DNA of 64,000 nt, taken from NCBI GenBank assembly GCA_002917775.1, contig KZ627157.1:554079-618078 (forward strand), written 5' to 3'. The notes under the pieces were generated by a model. That model ran no database searches, was not told the origin of the DNA, and saw only the letters and a list, made by a program, of their open reading frames with translations. How positions within the stretch are numbered: position 1 is the stretch's first letter; each line of letters opens with the position of its first letter. This DNA is from Glaciozyma antarctica PI12. Lineage: Eukaryota; Basidiomycota; Microbotryomycetes; Kriegeriales; Camptobasidiaceae. Position numbers and translations under genes: made by a program. Of this stretch, positions 20,056 to 33,985 are shown piece after piece.

Positions 20056-23020
20056 CTACTTCTTGCGCTCCTCTCCCTTAACCTCCTTCTTCTTCTGCGC
20101 CTTGCCTTCCTCATACTCCTTCGCCATCCTCAGCGACCCCTCGTACGCCTTGCAAATCGCCTTGACCGTCGCCGTTCCCTTCTTATCCTCGACGCCCGCC
20201 AACCGCAGGTGCAAGAGTCGTATCTCGTCGAAGAGGATGAACGGCGGACGGTCCAGCGGAGTCGATGCAGTCGTTTCCGGATATGCCATGGTTGAGAGTC
20301 GCATGGGGCTGGGTTGAGTTGGAAGTGCGCGAGAGGCGTCGCGAGCGGAATGGGCGGATAGGACGAGGTTGAGAGGGGGATAGGTCGCGATGAAGGATTG
20401 TAGGAGGGAGAGACCTTCGGTGTCGGAGTAGTTGCTACGGAAGAATGCGGCGTTAGATTCTGAAAAGGAAGAGGCGAGGAAGCGACGTACCGAGCGAGGT
20501 TTCGGATCATGCTCGCCCACATCAAAGAGATGTTCCTCCCGCTCTTGTGCGACTTGTCCCCGCTCTTGAGGCTCTCCTCATCCGTATTTTCCTCGACCAC
20601 CGACTCCTCGACCACCTCCTTCTCCACCTCGCTCTCCTGCGCCTCCCACGCTTTCCACTCCGCGAACACGTCCCTCGCAACTCGTTCCGCAAGCTCGCGG
20701 TTCTTGGCCGTCTCGCAGCGCGTCATCATCCGCTCGTACGTGAATCGGTTTTTAGGGACTTGGAGGTGCGTGTAAGCCGAGTTGAAGAAGGCGATGGGGT
20801 CGTCGAATGGCCCGTGAGAGGAGAGGACGTTGAGGTACGAGTTGAAGAGGAAGGTCGAGGGAACGACGGAGGGGAAGATGGAGGAGACGAAGGGAAGCGA
20901 GATGGTGTCGATAGGAGAGTCGGAGGGAGGAGGGGAGAGAGCGTCGAGACCGATGCACTGGGTCATGAGATTCTTCGCTTCGGCGAGGAGTTCGTCGGGA
21001 GTTTGGGGGAGGGGACCAGGGTAGAAGAGCGACGATTCGCCCAAAAGGTCGACGATGGCGTCCGTCTTCGAGGCTTCTTCCGAGTACGACGGCGAGGGGG
21101 CCGAGCGAGGCTCGTCGACGAGCAGCGTCGAAGAAGGCGCCGCGATCACAGTTAGTGGCGCATTCGACGCCTGAGTCCTCATCCGTCGACTTCCCTGCGG
21201 CGTCGGAGGCTTGTAGGCGGCAAACGTCTGGAAGACAAGTCCGAGCGAATTGGCGTCCGGCGCGGCGTCCCCTCCCACCCCAATCATCTTGACGAGCATC
21301 CACCTCGCCCTCGCCAAGTCGCCATGTCGCTTCGCCCCCTCGAGGATCGCATGAAAGGTGTGCCTCGTCGGCGCGACGTTCGCATCGAGCATCTGGCGCA
21401 TGTACCGCAGCGCCTCGAAGTAGTACTCCTGCGTCCCTTCGCGCGCACAAGCGCGAATGACGCCGTTGTAGGGCTACTGATACTGAGAAAGACTGTTCTC
21501 AGAGGTCATCTCGGTGAAGAGGTCGATGGCGCGCTCGGGGCTGGGAAAGGGGCCGCGAGAGCACGCCCGAATCATCGTGGCGAAGAGCGAGACGTCGGGA
21601 GTAGTGTGGGCGACGAGGCGAGTGTGGGCGTAGAGATCCCAGGCGCGACTAACGAGGTGAGGGGGAGAAGTGGGGGCGAGGAGGGTGCGGATGACGAGGG
21701 TGTAGGATTCGAGAAGGGGAGTGTGGCCGACGGCTTCGAGAGAGTGGAGATGCTGAATGGCGAGAGTTGGGTGAAGGGGAAGGAGCGAAGAGAGGAGGTA
21801 GTGGTGCGTTGTTACCGACATTGGGAGGGAGTCTGCGAACGCCGATGATCAGCTGGAATCTGCGACTGCGAAGCTGGACGCTCACTCTCGCGAGCGAACT
21901 TCGCAAGCTCGAGAGCGTCACGAGTTCGGCCTTGATGTCCGTACAGCGCCATGACTTCCGTAAGAAGCGTTGTTTCGGCCGAAGGAAGGGATCGCTGTGC
22001 GCTAAAGTCAGCCACCAGCTCGCTCAGTCGATCGGGAGAGCTCACTCTCAGAAGATTTAGACCCATCTTGACGCCTTCAATATCTCCATCCTCTGCCTGA
22101 GGTTAACGTCAGCTTTCTATCCCGCATTCCCCACGCCTGTTTGCTCACTGATGAGAGGATAAGATCCCGGAATTCCGACTGGACTGCGATTCCGACCGTG
22201 ACAGGCGTAGGTTCGTCGCTGCCAGCTTCTCCAGCAGCAATCGATCCGGCGGGAGGAAGAAGCGACTCGAGAGTGTCGAGGATCCGCCGAGTAGGGGTGC
22301 GAGTTGTGTAGAGCTCCGTCGACTCTGGCGTCCGAACCTCGGCCGTCGTAGCTGGCAGCTTCCCCGCTCGTCTCGACAGCAGTCGCTCCGATAGCCCTCC
22401 TCCAAACCCACCCTCTACCGAGGGCACCTCCGCATCTCCCAACGAATCCAGACGATCCTCCAGCGCTCGAAGCCGTTCCTCGCGGCTTTCTACGTCGGCG
22501 TTCGGGTCCACGAGCAGGAGGTTGCTGGAGCCCTCGAGGGCAGGCAGCGCAAGCTTTTCGGGCGTTGCTCCAAGCAGCCCCTGGTAGAATCCCTCGAGCT
22601 GCTCCTCCGTGAACGGCTCCAGTCCTTCCGCGAGCTCCTGCGCAAAGAACCTATCAGCTCTCATCTCCCGCGACCAGCTCTGCCCTAGCGCACCTCGGAG
22701 GCTATCCGCTTCTCCTCGAGCTCCAATCCCTTCTCCAGAGTCGTCACACGCGCTTCGGCCGTCCTGACGCCAGCCGCCATCGCCTTGACGGCTCGTTCGG
22801 AGCGTTTGCGCTCGAGCTTGTCGAGCTTCGCGGCGACCTTCTCCTTGGTCGGACGTGTGCGAGGGGCATTGTGAACGGTTGAAGAGGTGGAGAACTGGCG
22901 CCAGTCGCGTTCGAGGTCCTTGCTGCAGCCGACCACAAAGGGAGCGAGGGAGTCGGAGGAGAGGAGGGGCAACGCCTGGCGATAGCTGGCCAGGAAGGGC
23001 CGGCGCGAGGCAGAAATCAT
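20056..23020 (-). CDS. Mitochondrial pentatricopeptide-repeat (PPR) protein
   Basis: About 890 residues. The first ATG of the frame is at 23020 (MISASRRPFLASYRQALPLL), an Arg/Ser-rich presequence. A coiled-coil follows (KEKVAAKLDKLERKRSERAV and ARVTTLEKGLELEEKRIASE), then helical hairpins with PPR character: TLLTEVMALYGHQGRTRDAL, SYTLVIRTLLAP, RAIDLFTEMT, PYNGVIRACAREG, ALRYMRQMLDANVAPTRHTF and HAILEGAKRHGDLARARWML. The C-terminus is Lys-rich and ends with TAG at 20056. PPR proteins bind specific organellar RNAs for stability or translation; the target is unknown. An in-frame TAG (21474-21476) sits exactly between two good PPR helices, with no usable intron to remove it (see findings). Confidence 0.75.
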
Positions 23021-23289
23021 CCTCAGAGATGTGCTGGTTAGCCTGAAGCTGCTCAAGGGGAAGCTGGCGTGGCGAAGTCGGCGTTGGCCTTCGGAGAAAG
23101 AGAGGCGCCTCCTTTTTCGTCCTTCGCGCCGGCGCCGAGATCGCGTAGGGCGCTCTCCAGCTCGCTGTCTCTCTTCGCTCGCAGGTTTGTGTCTAACAGA
23201 TCCGGGGTAGCCTTGCAGTTATTTAAAGAAGGGAACTAGCGAGCGAAAAGGAGTGTACGAATGCGAAATAACCAAGAACCTCTCCTCCT

Positions 23290-26200
23290 TCACTTGCCCG
23301 CGCCAGTCTCATCGCGCGATCCCCTCTGACCGTGCGAAGGGACGAACGGCGACGAAGCCCGCGCGCCTGCGAAATCCTCGACGTCCGAGTTGTCGGCCGT
23401 GTGAGTCTGGCCCGCGGGAGGCTGCTGGAGGGACATGCTGCTGGGAGGGGAGGTCGCGCCGTAGCCGTAGGGGAACGGATTGGGCGGGGCGAACTGAGGG
23501 AATCTTTGAGGCTGGAAGGACGGAGAGCCGGCGAGGGGAGGAGAGGCGGTGGGAGGGAAGTAGGCGGGCCCCATGTACGACATCGAGGGGAACGAGGGGA
23601 CGAGGGGAGGCGATCCTCCGGGAGAGGCGACAGGCGCTTGCGAGAACTGAGCCATGGCCTGCACAAGGAGGATCATTAGCGAGCGTACGGTGAGCCGAGG
23701 GTCGAAACGAGCTTACGGCCATGTACGCTTGCTGAGCTGCCATCGCCGCCATCTGCTGAGCCTGCTGTTGAGCCTGCTGCTGCTGTTGCTGATGCAAATA
23801 AAGGTCGTCAGCTGAAGAACGGTCGCGAGGAGGACGAAGACGTACCATATCCGGTGTCTGCTGGCCCTGACCTGGGCCGAACTGCGAGCCTGAGCCTTGC
23901 GGTACCGGACTTCCCGTTCCTCCAAACTGCGACCCAGGTCCCTGCGGAGTCGGACTCCCCATCATCCCCCCGTACGGCATTCCCATCCCGCCCATCATCC
24001 ACGGATTCATCATCCCCTGATAGCCACCTCCGTACTGCATCTGCTGCTGCATCTGCATCTGTTGCATCATCATCATCTGCTGCTGCTGCTGAAGCTGCTG
24101 CCGCTGCGTCTCGTCGAACTTCTGCTGCCGCTGCTCGGCGAGCTTCCGATCGCGCTGCTGCTCCGTGATCGCGCGTCCGACACCGCCCGTACGCTCCTTC
24201 TCGCGCTGGTGCGACGTGATCGCTCCGACGAGGCCAGTCTGAGGAGGCGGAGGCTTGGAGGGGATCGAAACGAGGGGTCCGCCGGTGTGGCGGGCTTCGT
24301 GCTCCATCGCGCGGGCTGAACGCTCCTCCTTCTCGAGGATCCCGGCGTGGAGGAGGCCGTGGGGGTTGACGAAGGCTCGGCTGCGGTTGGGCGATTCCTC
24401 GACGTGCGAAGAAGGAGGAGGAGAGGCGCGGAATTCGGGACCGTTGTCGTAGTAGGACTGGCGAGCTTGCGACGAAGCGTAGTACTGCTCTTGCGACTGG
24501 CCGTTTGGAGGGGTCGGGAGGACGCGAGAGAGTCGTGCGCCGGGTTGCTGAGAGTAGTCGACGGGAGAGGCGCGACTCGTGGGAGGAGAAAGCTAAAGAC
24601 GCGACGAAGCGAGTTTGGGAGCACTCGCGTCGTCGTCGCTGTCGTCTTCTTCCTCAGCCGTGTCCTCGTCCTCGTCGCTATCGACCCAGGCGCGCTGCTT
24701 GCCCTTGCCGGCCGCAGCCTGCGAACGGCCAGGGCGAGAGAGCGCCTCTTGCTGCGCCTGCTGAGCGAGCTGAGCCGCTGCGACTCGTTCCTCCGCACGC
24801 TTGTTCTTCGCGAACGTCGAAGGGAAGGCGACGGGTCCATTTGAAGGAGTCGGCACGCGTTCGACGGGGGTGGGTACTCGGTCCTGGACGTTCGAGGTGT
24901 ACTGCTCGTCGATTGGCGATTGAGGTGCGACGATCGTGGGAACGACGGGGGTAGGCTTGACGACGGCCGAGAGAGAGGCGGAGGATCCAGCGTCGCGAGG
25001 AGGAGGTCCGAAGCGGTAAGGCGTACGAGGGATGATGGGGGACGGCTCCATGGACGAAACCGAGTAAGGAGAATCGGCAGGAGGAGGGGATTCAGTCCTC
25101 TCGACAAAGTCCAAGGCGGCGAGGAGCTGCAGAAGAACGGCGTCAGCAACCGCACCCTCCTTGGCAACGAAAGAACAGCGCACGTCGGAGTGGATGTTGT
25201 ACTCCTGAGGGAGATCGTACGACGACCGAGTTTGCGACTGAGGCTGGTCGGTGGGCTTGGTGACGTCCGGTGCGGCAGCGATACTCTCTTGCGGCAGAGC
25301 AAAGTCACGAGCGCGAATGTCGGAAGGGACCGAAGGCGGGGGCGAGGAGGTGTTGAGCTGTAGGGGTGTCGTCGCTACCGGTCCGGTGCCGTTCTCCGAC
25401 GACAAAGAGGGCGAAAAGAGGGGAGTCGTCGAGTAGGTGTAGTCAATGGGGGATGAGAGAGGAAGGTTCTCGGGGCTGTCGACGACCGTGCCATCGTGGA
25501 GCTTGTCGCTTGCCCTCGATCCCTGCGAGACGGACGAAGCCGGGGCCGAAGGACCGCTTTCAACGCCCCGCCCCGTGTGCGCTTCGCTCGATCCTGCGAA
25601 GGATGGCGAGGCAAGACTGCCGTGGCGGGAGACGTCCTGCTGGCTGAGAGACTCCCGCGCCGGCATCTCGTGGCCGAGTCTCTGAGACGCATAGTTGGTT
25701 CCAACCGACGAAGGCGCTCCGGGCGATGCCAGCGGGGCGAATTGGCGGTCGGGCTCCGACAACGGCGCTCCAGGTGACGTGAGGTGCGTGATCTCCGTGT
25801 CGGTGCGCTCTGGAATGGCGTGGCTGCTTGTGGCTCCCCTGGGCGAGGCTAGTTGGGTAAACTGCGTATCGTTGCGCGTAGGTGGCGAAGTCGGAGGGGA
25901 GTACACGGGGGGATTGGATGGGCTGCTTGCTGGAGGTCGCGTCGAAGGCTCGGCTCGAGGGGGCGGCGTACGTCAAGTGCGTGGTCTCTGAGTCGTGAGA
26001 GGGGGCGACTGCGTCGCGCTGGATAGGACGGGAGAAGTTGGTCGAGGGGGACGAGTTGATCGAGGATGGGGGAGGCGAGAAGGTGCTCGTGCGGAAGGAT
26101 TGCGTTTGTGGGGGAGGGGTGGGCTCGCGCGAGATGTCGGAGGTGAGGAAGTTGGTGTAGTTGGCGAGAGTGTCGCCCGTCTCTGATCGCGAGTGAGGTC

Positions 26201-28902
26201 GCTCCTGCTGGCGCCCTGACGTCGAAGCTCCTGCGCTTCCGCCGGCGCGATAGTCTTGCGTAGACGACTGAAGTGGCGAACGCAGCTGCTGCTGGGGAGG
26301 GACCATCGCCTGCTCATCATGCGACTCGGCGCCTGATCCTTCGCCGATGGGAGGGAGAATCGGAGGAAGCCTCGGACTGGCGTTGCGCTGCGGTTGGTCG
26401 TCGTGCTGGTCGCCATTCTGCGCGCGGAGAGGCTGGACGACGACTCTGCTCCCGGACTCGGAAGGAGGAGGGACTGCTGGCCCAAGCGCTGCCGGTCGAA
26501 TCCCTCGCATGCGGTCGAAAAGGATATCTGTGGCAAGGATGCGTGAGTTTCTCCCCGGCGAACAGCAGCGAAGTTAACGCACTGTGGAAGACGGCTCGAA
26601 TCGCGCGAGGTCGAGATTCGTTGACGTCCAAGGTGTCCACCACTGCGCTCACGGAGATGGTTAGCTCGAAGATCACACGGACAGTCAACCGTCACGCACG
26701 TTCTCGATCGAGGAACTGGCGATCGCGGTGAGGTCCAACTGGGAGAGCGAAATAAAGCGAGGAAGGATCTCGAGGGTCGAAAGAGAAACCGCGGGGTCGT
26801 CCGTAAAGCTAGAAAGGAGAGAGTAAGCCCAGGAGTGTGCTCGAAAGCCCAAAAAAACGAACCTTGAAGGCATCGGACAAGCCAACGATCCAGTGAAGCA
26901 TCGCCACCGCATCTCCCTCGTCGAGCATCAACAACGCATATCCCTGCTTCTCGGCGCGACCTCCGACTCCCCAACCGCCCTTAAAGCCGTCCATGGGATT
27001 GAGGAAAGTTCCTTCGATCTTGAAGAGGGAAGAGATGTCGATGAGCTTCTCGGACTCGGGGAAGATAGCGGCGGCGTAGAAGACTGATGGGCGGGAAGGC
27101 GTCAGCTCCCCTTCTTTGCGACGCGCTCTGAAGACGACTCACCATGCTGCGCGATACACAAAGGCTGCTCCTTCTTCGTAGGCTTGGCGGCGTAGAAAGC
27201 GATCGTCGACAACGTTCCTCCTCCAGGCAGATCGTCGATAACGACTTCAGCCGCTGCCTTGCGTCCAAAGCCCGAGAGCATGCTCGACCTGCGGTTCTTC
27301 TTCGTCGCCGACAGGACCGACTCGTTCGACCCCGCTCCGCGAAGAATGACCGTCCAGACTCTCCTCCACTCGGTGTCCCCAGGCAAGCGCGCCTTGAGCC
27401 ATCCCTCGAACTTGCCCTTGCTCGCCAGCCCGTCTTCGAATCCCGTCCAGCCCGTCGGCTTGGGCTCTCGCAGACCCAGGAGCGAGCCCGTGTAGATCTC
27501 GTTGCAGCGCGAGCGTTCCCAGCCTGCGAGCCTGATCGCGTTGATCCACATCGTGAGGGACTGCTCCGAGGGGGCGCAGAAGAGAAGGCGGTTGAGCCCG
27601 GCGCTGTTGAGAGCGAATTGAAAGGGCGTAGGAGCTGCGGCACCGCGAGGAGAGGGAGGGAAGGGGTGGAGGAAGGCGTCGGAGAGGTTGAGGTATTGCG
27701 GAGGGACGGTTCGATTCTCGCGAGCGGCTTCCTCCATCTCGGCGGCGTTCCAGGTCGACATGATCGTGCCGGAGAGCTGAACGAACCACTTGGCCCACTG
27801 GCTATCGTGCGAGGTTGGGTGCTGCAGAGACCGGGGTCAGCACTGGCCTGTCCGTCTCCTGTCCTTCCGACTCACCACCTTGCCATCAGGCGTCACCTCG
27901 ACTCGCTTAAGAAGGAATCCTTCGGCGTAGAACTGCAGTTAGTGCGAGCGCGTCAGCTCCCTCAGTCCCACCAGCTCCGGCTACCTGCCCACGCACCTTG
28001 GAGGTCTTGAGCAGTGAAACAGCTCGTCCGAGATCATGCAGCGGCTCTCCAGCGATGGTCGAAGGTGCGCCTTTGGGAGGACCCAATTGGGTAACGGGTC
28101 GGGCGCTCTGTTCCTGAGTCGCGGCGGGGGAGGGTTGGGGAGAGCCGAAGCGGGAGCCGTGGCCGGTGTTGGAGGTGGCGGGGGAGGAGTGGAGGGAGGG
28201 ATCCGCACCGCTGAATTGGGGCTGCGGCTGCTGGGAGAAGCTGGCCGACGTGTTACCCTGTCCGTTGTGGCCTTGCTGCGAGGAAGGCAGGCGCCGGGAC
28301 GAGATGGAGCCTGCGGGTGTGTGTTCATACTGGGCCCAGTTGTGGTGGTAGTATTGGAGGTAGTGATCCGCACCGCTGAATTGGGGCTGCGGCTGCTGGG
28401 AGAAGCTGGCCGACGTGTTACCCTGTCCGTTGTGGCCTTGCTGCGAGGAAGGCAGGCGCCGGGACGAGATGGAGCCTGCGGGTGTGTGTTGAGGAGCATA
28501 CTGGGCCCGAGGAGGCTGCTGCTGCTGGTTTTGCTGCTGCTGGGAGTAGGCCTGTCGTCCTGGGGAGCTGTTGTAGCCCCTCGAGTCGTACGGGCGACCG
28601 GGTTGCTCTCCCTCGGGGTCTGCACCAAAGTAGCTGGTCCGCCCTCTATCGACGTGGTCCTGCTGGCTCATCTGCTGCGAGTAGACGGAGGTAGGGGAGG
28701 TGAAGGAGACGGGCGAAGGGAGAGGCGATTCGTGGCTAGTTGGGCCAGCGATAAAGGCGGACAGAGGCTCCTGCTGAGGGGGGTTTGGGAGAGGTGCTTC
28801 GCCGTAGAGTGCTGACTGAGGCCGTCCTTTCTTGACTAGTCGCGACGACAGAGACGACGGAGGGGAGTCTGCTGAAGGGTTCGAGCGGTGGAAGAGTCCC
28901 AT
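23290..28902 (-). CDS. CAF120: CAF120/SKG3-like PH-domain protein
   Basis: About 1,650 residues in many exons, starting MGLFHRSNPSADSP (28902) and ending DETGAGK-stop (23290). The N-terminus is Gln/Ser/Pro-rich and holds an exact repeat. Next comes a PH domain (GFLLKRVEVTPDGK, WAKWFVQLSGTIMSTWN, NRLLFCAPSEQSLTMWINAI) and a second conserved module: GKFEGWLKARLPGDTEWRR, AIFPESEKLIDISSLFKIEG, then DAFKLYGRPRGFSFDP and LYFALPVGPHRDRQFLDRE. A long disordered region with LASPGAP-like repeats leads to the conserved end (LHAGILEKEERSARAMEHEA and TGLVGAITSHQREKERTGGV), then poly-Gln and Pro/Gly/Met-rich stretches. Yeast Caf120/Skg3 associate with the CCR4-NOT complex and with bud sites. Domain order supports the call; precise function is inferred. 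Confidence 0.82.
28200..28490. repeat. Exact 126-bp in-frame duplication inside the CAF120-like gene
   Basis: Bases 28200-28325 and 28365-28490 are identical over 126 bp (both start GATCCGCACCGCTGAATTGG and end GGGTGTGTGTT). Repeat period is 165 bp, that is 55 codons, so the frame is kept. The encoded block (HTPAGSISSRRLPSSQQGHN... to QPQFSGAD) appears twice, separated by a 13-codon linker rich in Tyr/His. Confidence 0.95.
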
Positions 28903-29074
28903 GCGAAACAGGAGGCGAGAGGAGAAGAACAAGAGCACCGCCTTTCCGAAGGAGCCAGGGCTGCGTAGGGCTGCGTTGCTGCTGCTTGGAGCCTTTGCGG
29001 CTGCTCAGCAGCTCATTCGGACGTACAAAGCTAATCGCACGGTTTACAGAAAGCCGTCGTTCGATTCCAACACC

Positions 29075-31185
<2,111 letters not shown>

Positions 31186-31336
31186 TCTGAGTGTTGAGGG
31201 AAAAAGGAGACCTTTCTAGAGGCCAAGTCGCGAAGAGCAACGCCTTTCGACCAACTCCGCACACAACCTCCAACCTCGCACACAACCTCGAACCCTGCGC
31301 TATCGCCAGCTTGACCTAGCTCAGCTCTTTGGCGAA
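31186..31336. promoter_or_regulatory. Divergent promoter region RVB2/TRM6
   Basis: The 151 bp between the two ATGs is moderately AT-richer and contains AACCTC repeats (near 31265, 31281 and 31287). Its promoter role is inferred from the divergent arrangement; no classical element is evident. Confidence 0.4.
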
Positions 31337-33152
31337 ATGGATACCGCCACCGCGCCAGACGTTGTTGTCGACTCAGCTCCTGCAGCCTCGACCTCCCAAA
31401 TCCATCCTCCTCCGCCTGTCAGGGAGAAGCGCAAGGCACCACCACCTCCTCACGTCCCCGGTCCCAACAACGGCACGATCCAGCAAGGCCACAACGTCCT
31501 CATCCGTCTCCCCTCCGCCATCATCAAGCCGGTCGTGATTTCTCTCACAGGGTACCTCGCACAGCTCCTCAGCTGGCGTTCGCCGTCTTACACGCTTGGG
31601 TGCTTGCAGAAAGATTGTGCTCGGCAAGTACGGGACATTCATGGCGAAGGACTTGATCGGGAGGCCGTACGGGGATACCTACGAGATCAAGGATGGAGGG
31701 CTTTCGGTGGTGAAGGCGACGCTGAACGAGATTGGTGAGTGCGAAGCGGATGTAGAGGAAAGGACGAGCTGCTGATTTTGTGGGATTACCACAGAGGAGA
31801 CGACTGCGAACAACGAGAACATCAGCTCCACGGGCGCACAGAAGCTCACCTTCTTTGACATCGAGACTCTGAGGAGCGAGGGACTGAGTGGGAGGGTGAG
31901 TTCTCGCTGCAGTATTGAAGAACTCGGCTGAACAACTTGCGCCCAGGAAATCATCCAGCGGCAGGTCGAAGAGCATTCGGCATTCGAGCTCAAGACGGAG
32001 TATTCAAAGGAGAAGTACATGAAGCGGAAGGAAGCCAAGTGTGTTGCTTTCGCTCTCTCGCGCTTCGAAGATACTAACAAGGCTCCGCCAGGTATCTTCA
32101 ACTGTTCACACCCATCGAGCCAACCGTCCACAACGTCTGCTTGTTCAATTTTGAAAAGCAGGCGTCCAAAATCCGCGACCTACGCCCCGACACGCTCTCG
32201 CAAATCATGGGAATGGCGAACGTACGGCCAGGAGGAAAGCTACTCGTTGTCGAGGACGTGCACGGGATGGTCGTCGCAGCCGCGGTGGAGCGAATGGGAG
32301 GTGCGTGTTTCCTCACTATCGCCTTCGCACACAGGGCTAAACTCTGCTCCTCGTTCCAGGCGAAGGTCGTATTCTAGTCATCAACGACGCCGACTCTCCT
32401 CCAGATCTGCACCTTCTCGAAACCTTCAACTTTACGCCTGCCGAGCTCGAGCCCATCGCGTCGATTCACTGGGCCGCGACGGAGGAGTCCTACGTTCCCC
32501 CCGAGCTGCCGATGGAGGTCCCCGAAGACACGCCGAAGAACAAAAGCGCAAGGGAGCAGATCAAGATCAAGCGGCGGAAAGCGGTCTTCGACAAGACGCA
32601 GCAGACGAGGGATGAGTACTTCGCAGGAGGTTTTGACGGGTACGCTCCTCGCACCCTCACCATGTCTCAAACGCTCGCTAACTCGGCAACTTTCCAGCGC
32701 AATTATCGCAAGCGAGTACGAGCCTTTCTCCGTCCTCGAGAAGCTCCTCCCCAGCATCGCTGGCTCGGCTCCGATCGTCATCTACAGCCCCTTCCTTCAG
32801 GTTCGTCTCCTCACCCTTCTCCCGTTCTCTTGCTGACCTCTCACAGGTCCTCCACGACTGCCAGGCGCGCCTCAGGTCGATCCCCGAGCTTCTCTCGCCC
32901 TCCATCGTCGAGCCCTGGCTGCGAAAGTACCAGGTGCTCCCCGGGCGGACGCACCCCGAGATGGCGGGTATGGGACACGGAGGATATATTCTTTCCATGA
33001 CGAGGGTTTTTAACGATGTGGAGGCGAACTCGGTGTCAACGGGGAGGAGGGGTGCGAAAAGGAGGAAGGTCGAGGCGGAGAAGCTGAAGGCTGAGCAGGT
33101 CGCGGGAGGAGCTGCTGAGGTACCTGCTCCTGTTCCTGATGTAGTGGAGTAA
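31337..33152 (+). CDS. TRM6: tRNA (adenine-58-N1) methyltransferase non-catalytic subunit TRM6
   Basis: About 480 residues over several exons, ATG 31337 to TAA 33150-33152. Blocks typical of Trm6/Gcd10: IQQGHNVLIRLPSAIIKPVV, then LGKYGTFMAKDLIGRPYGDT, NENISSTGAQKLTFFDIE, EEHSAFELKTEYSKEKYMKR, LQLFTPIEPTVHNVC, KIRDLRPDTLSQIMGMANV, GKLLVVEDVHGMVVAAAVER, DGLIIASEYEPFSVLEKLL and, near the end, EPWLRKYQVLPGRTHPEM. A basic GAKRRKVEAEKLKAEQ tail may act in nuclear import. Trm6 pairs with the catalytic Trm61 to make m1A58 in tRNAs, including initiator tRNA. The SAM-binding site is degenerate, as expected for this subunit. Confidence 0.93.
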
Positions 33153-33330
33153 TACGTACTTGGTTGATCCTAGAGCTTGCCTAGAGCAGTCGCGACGCTC
33201 TTTAGCTGGTTCCGCGGGCCTAGGTCCCGCGGGCCTGTTCAAGACGTCGCGACTTGGCCGTCGCCTCTCTTCCTCCCTCCTCCCCACCTCTCCTCAGTCT
33301 CCCCACCGCGCTTCTCCAGCTCCACCATCA

Positions 33331-33738
33331 ATGACCGACCAAACGCAGACCTCTCCCAAAGTGGAAGACACGACCGGCATCGCGTCCCCTCCCTCGACTT
33401 CGACCGCGAAGCCCATTCCTGGCGTTGTCACCGAGCCTGACGCCGACTCAGATTCAGACGAGGAAGGCAGCGAGTACGAGGAAGACGAAGGCCCCGGTCT
33501 AGCGTTCCTAATCCAGGACGTGCGTCCCTCTCCTCTCCTCTCCTCACGACCCACTCAACCTCTCCCACTGACTCTCCCTCTTCTCCTCGTGCAGAACGGC
33601 GAAGAATCGGAAGACGAGGATGACGAGGACGAGGACTTCCAGGCGGCGCCTGAGGAGCCGGACGTGGAGGAGCTGGAGGACGATGAGGAGGAGGAGGGAG
33701 GCGTCGCGGAGGAGTCGGCGAAGGAGGTCGATGATTGA
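33331..33738 (+). CDS. Small acidic protein, probably nuclear
   Basis: ATG 33331; exons 33331-33519 and 33595-33738 give 110 residues ending KEVDD-TGA. The middle and end are extremely acidic (DADSDSDEEGSEYEEDEGPG, and EEPDVEELEDDEEEEGG). The 75-nt intron has a CTGAC branch and CAG acceptor but is a multiple of three without stops, so retention would only add 25 residues. Just past the stop, the +1 frame reads EEGAPRKRRRVAVEAAQK-TAG (33791-33793), a classical basic nuclear-localisation tail (see findings). Acidic proteins of this type include histone chaperones, but no family signature is visible. Confidence 0.6.
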   Translation: MTDQTQTSPKVEDTTGIASPPSTSTAKPIPGVVTEPDADSDSDEEGSEYEEDEGPGLAFLIQDVRPSPLLSSRPTQPLPLTLPLLLVQNGEESEDEDDEDEDFQAAPEEPDVEELEDDEEEEGGVAEESAKEVDD

Positions 33739-33985
33739 AGAGGGGGCGCCGAGGAAGCGGAGAAGGGTTGCGGTAGAGGCGGCGCAGAAGTAGGCGTGCG
33801 TGCTGGGATGATGCGGCGTGGCGCCTGCTGTCGAAAGGAATGTATATGCGTTTCGTTAGAGCTGCTCCATGGACGGGAGGGGCGAGCTGGTGCTGGAGGC
33901 TTCTCTCAATGCTCTCGTTCGTTCGTCAGCTGCTACAGTGTGAAAACAAAGGCACCGTCCATGCAGCTCGAAGTAATATCCCCTA

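Noticed and set aside
23740-24115. CAG/CTG-rich tracts suggestive of a microsatellite element
   Set aside because: They are coding poly-Gln/Met stretches of the CAF120-like protein.
25915-25975. Frame change in the CAF120-like gene
   Set aside because: Explained by a GTACGC...CAAGCAG intron that restores the frame (ETTHLT to PSNPPVYS).
33215-33245. Repeated CCGCGGGCCT motif between TRM6 and the acidic gene
   Set aside because: Very short direct repeat with no further structure; likely chance in GC-rich DNA.
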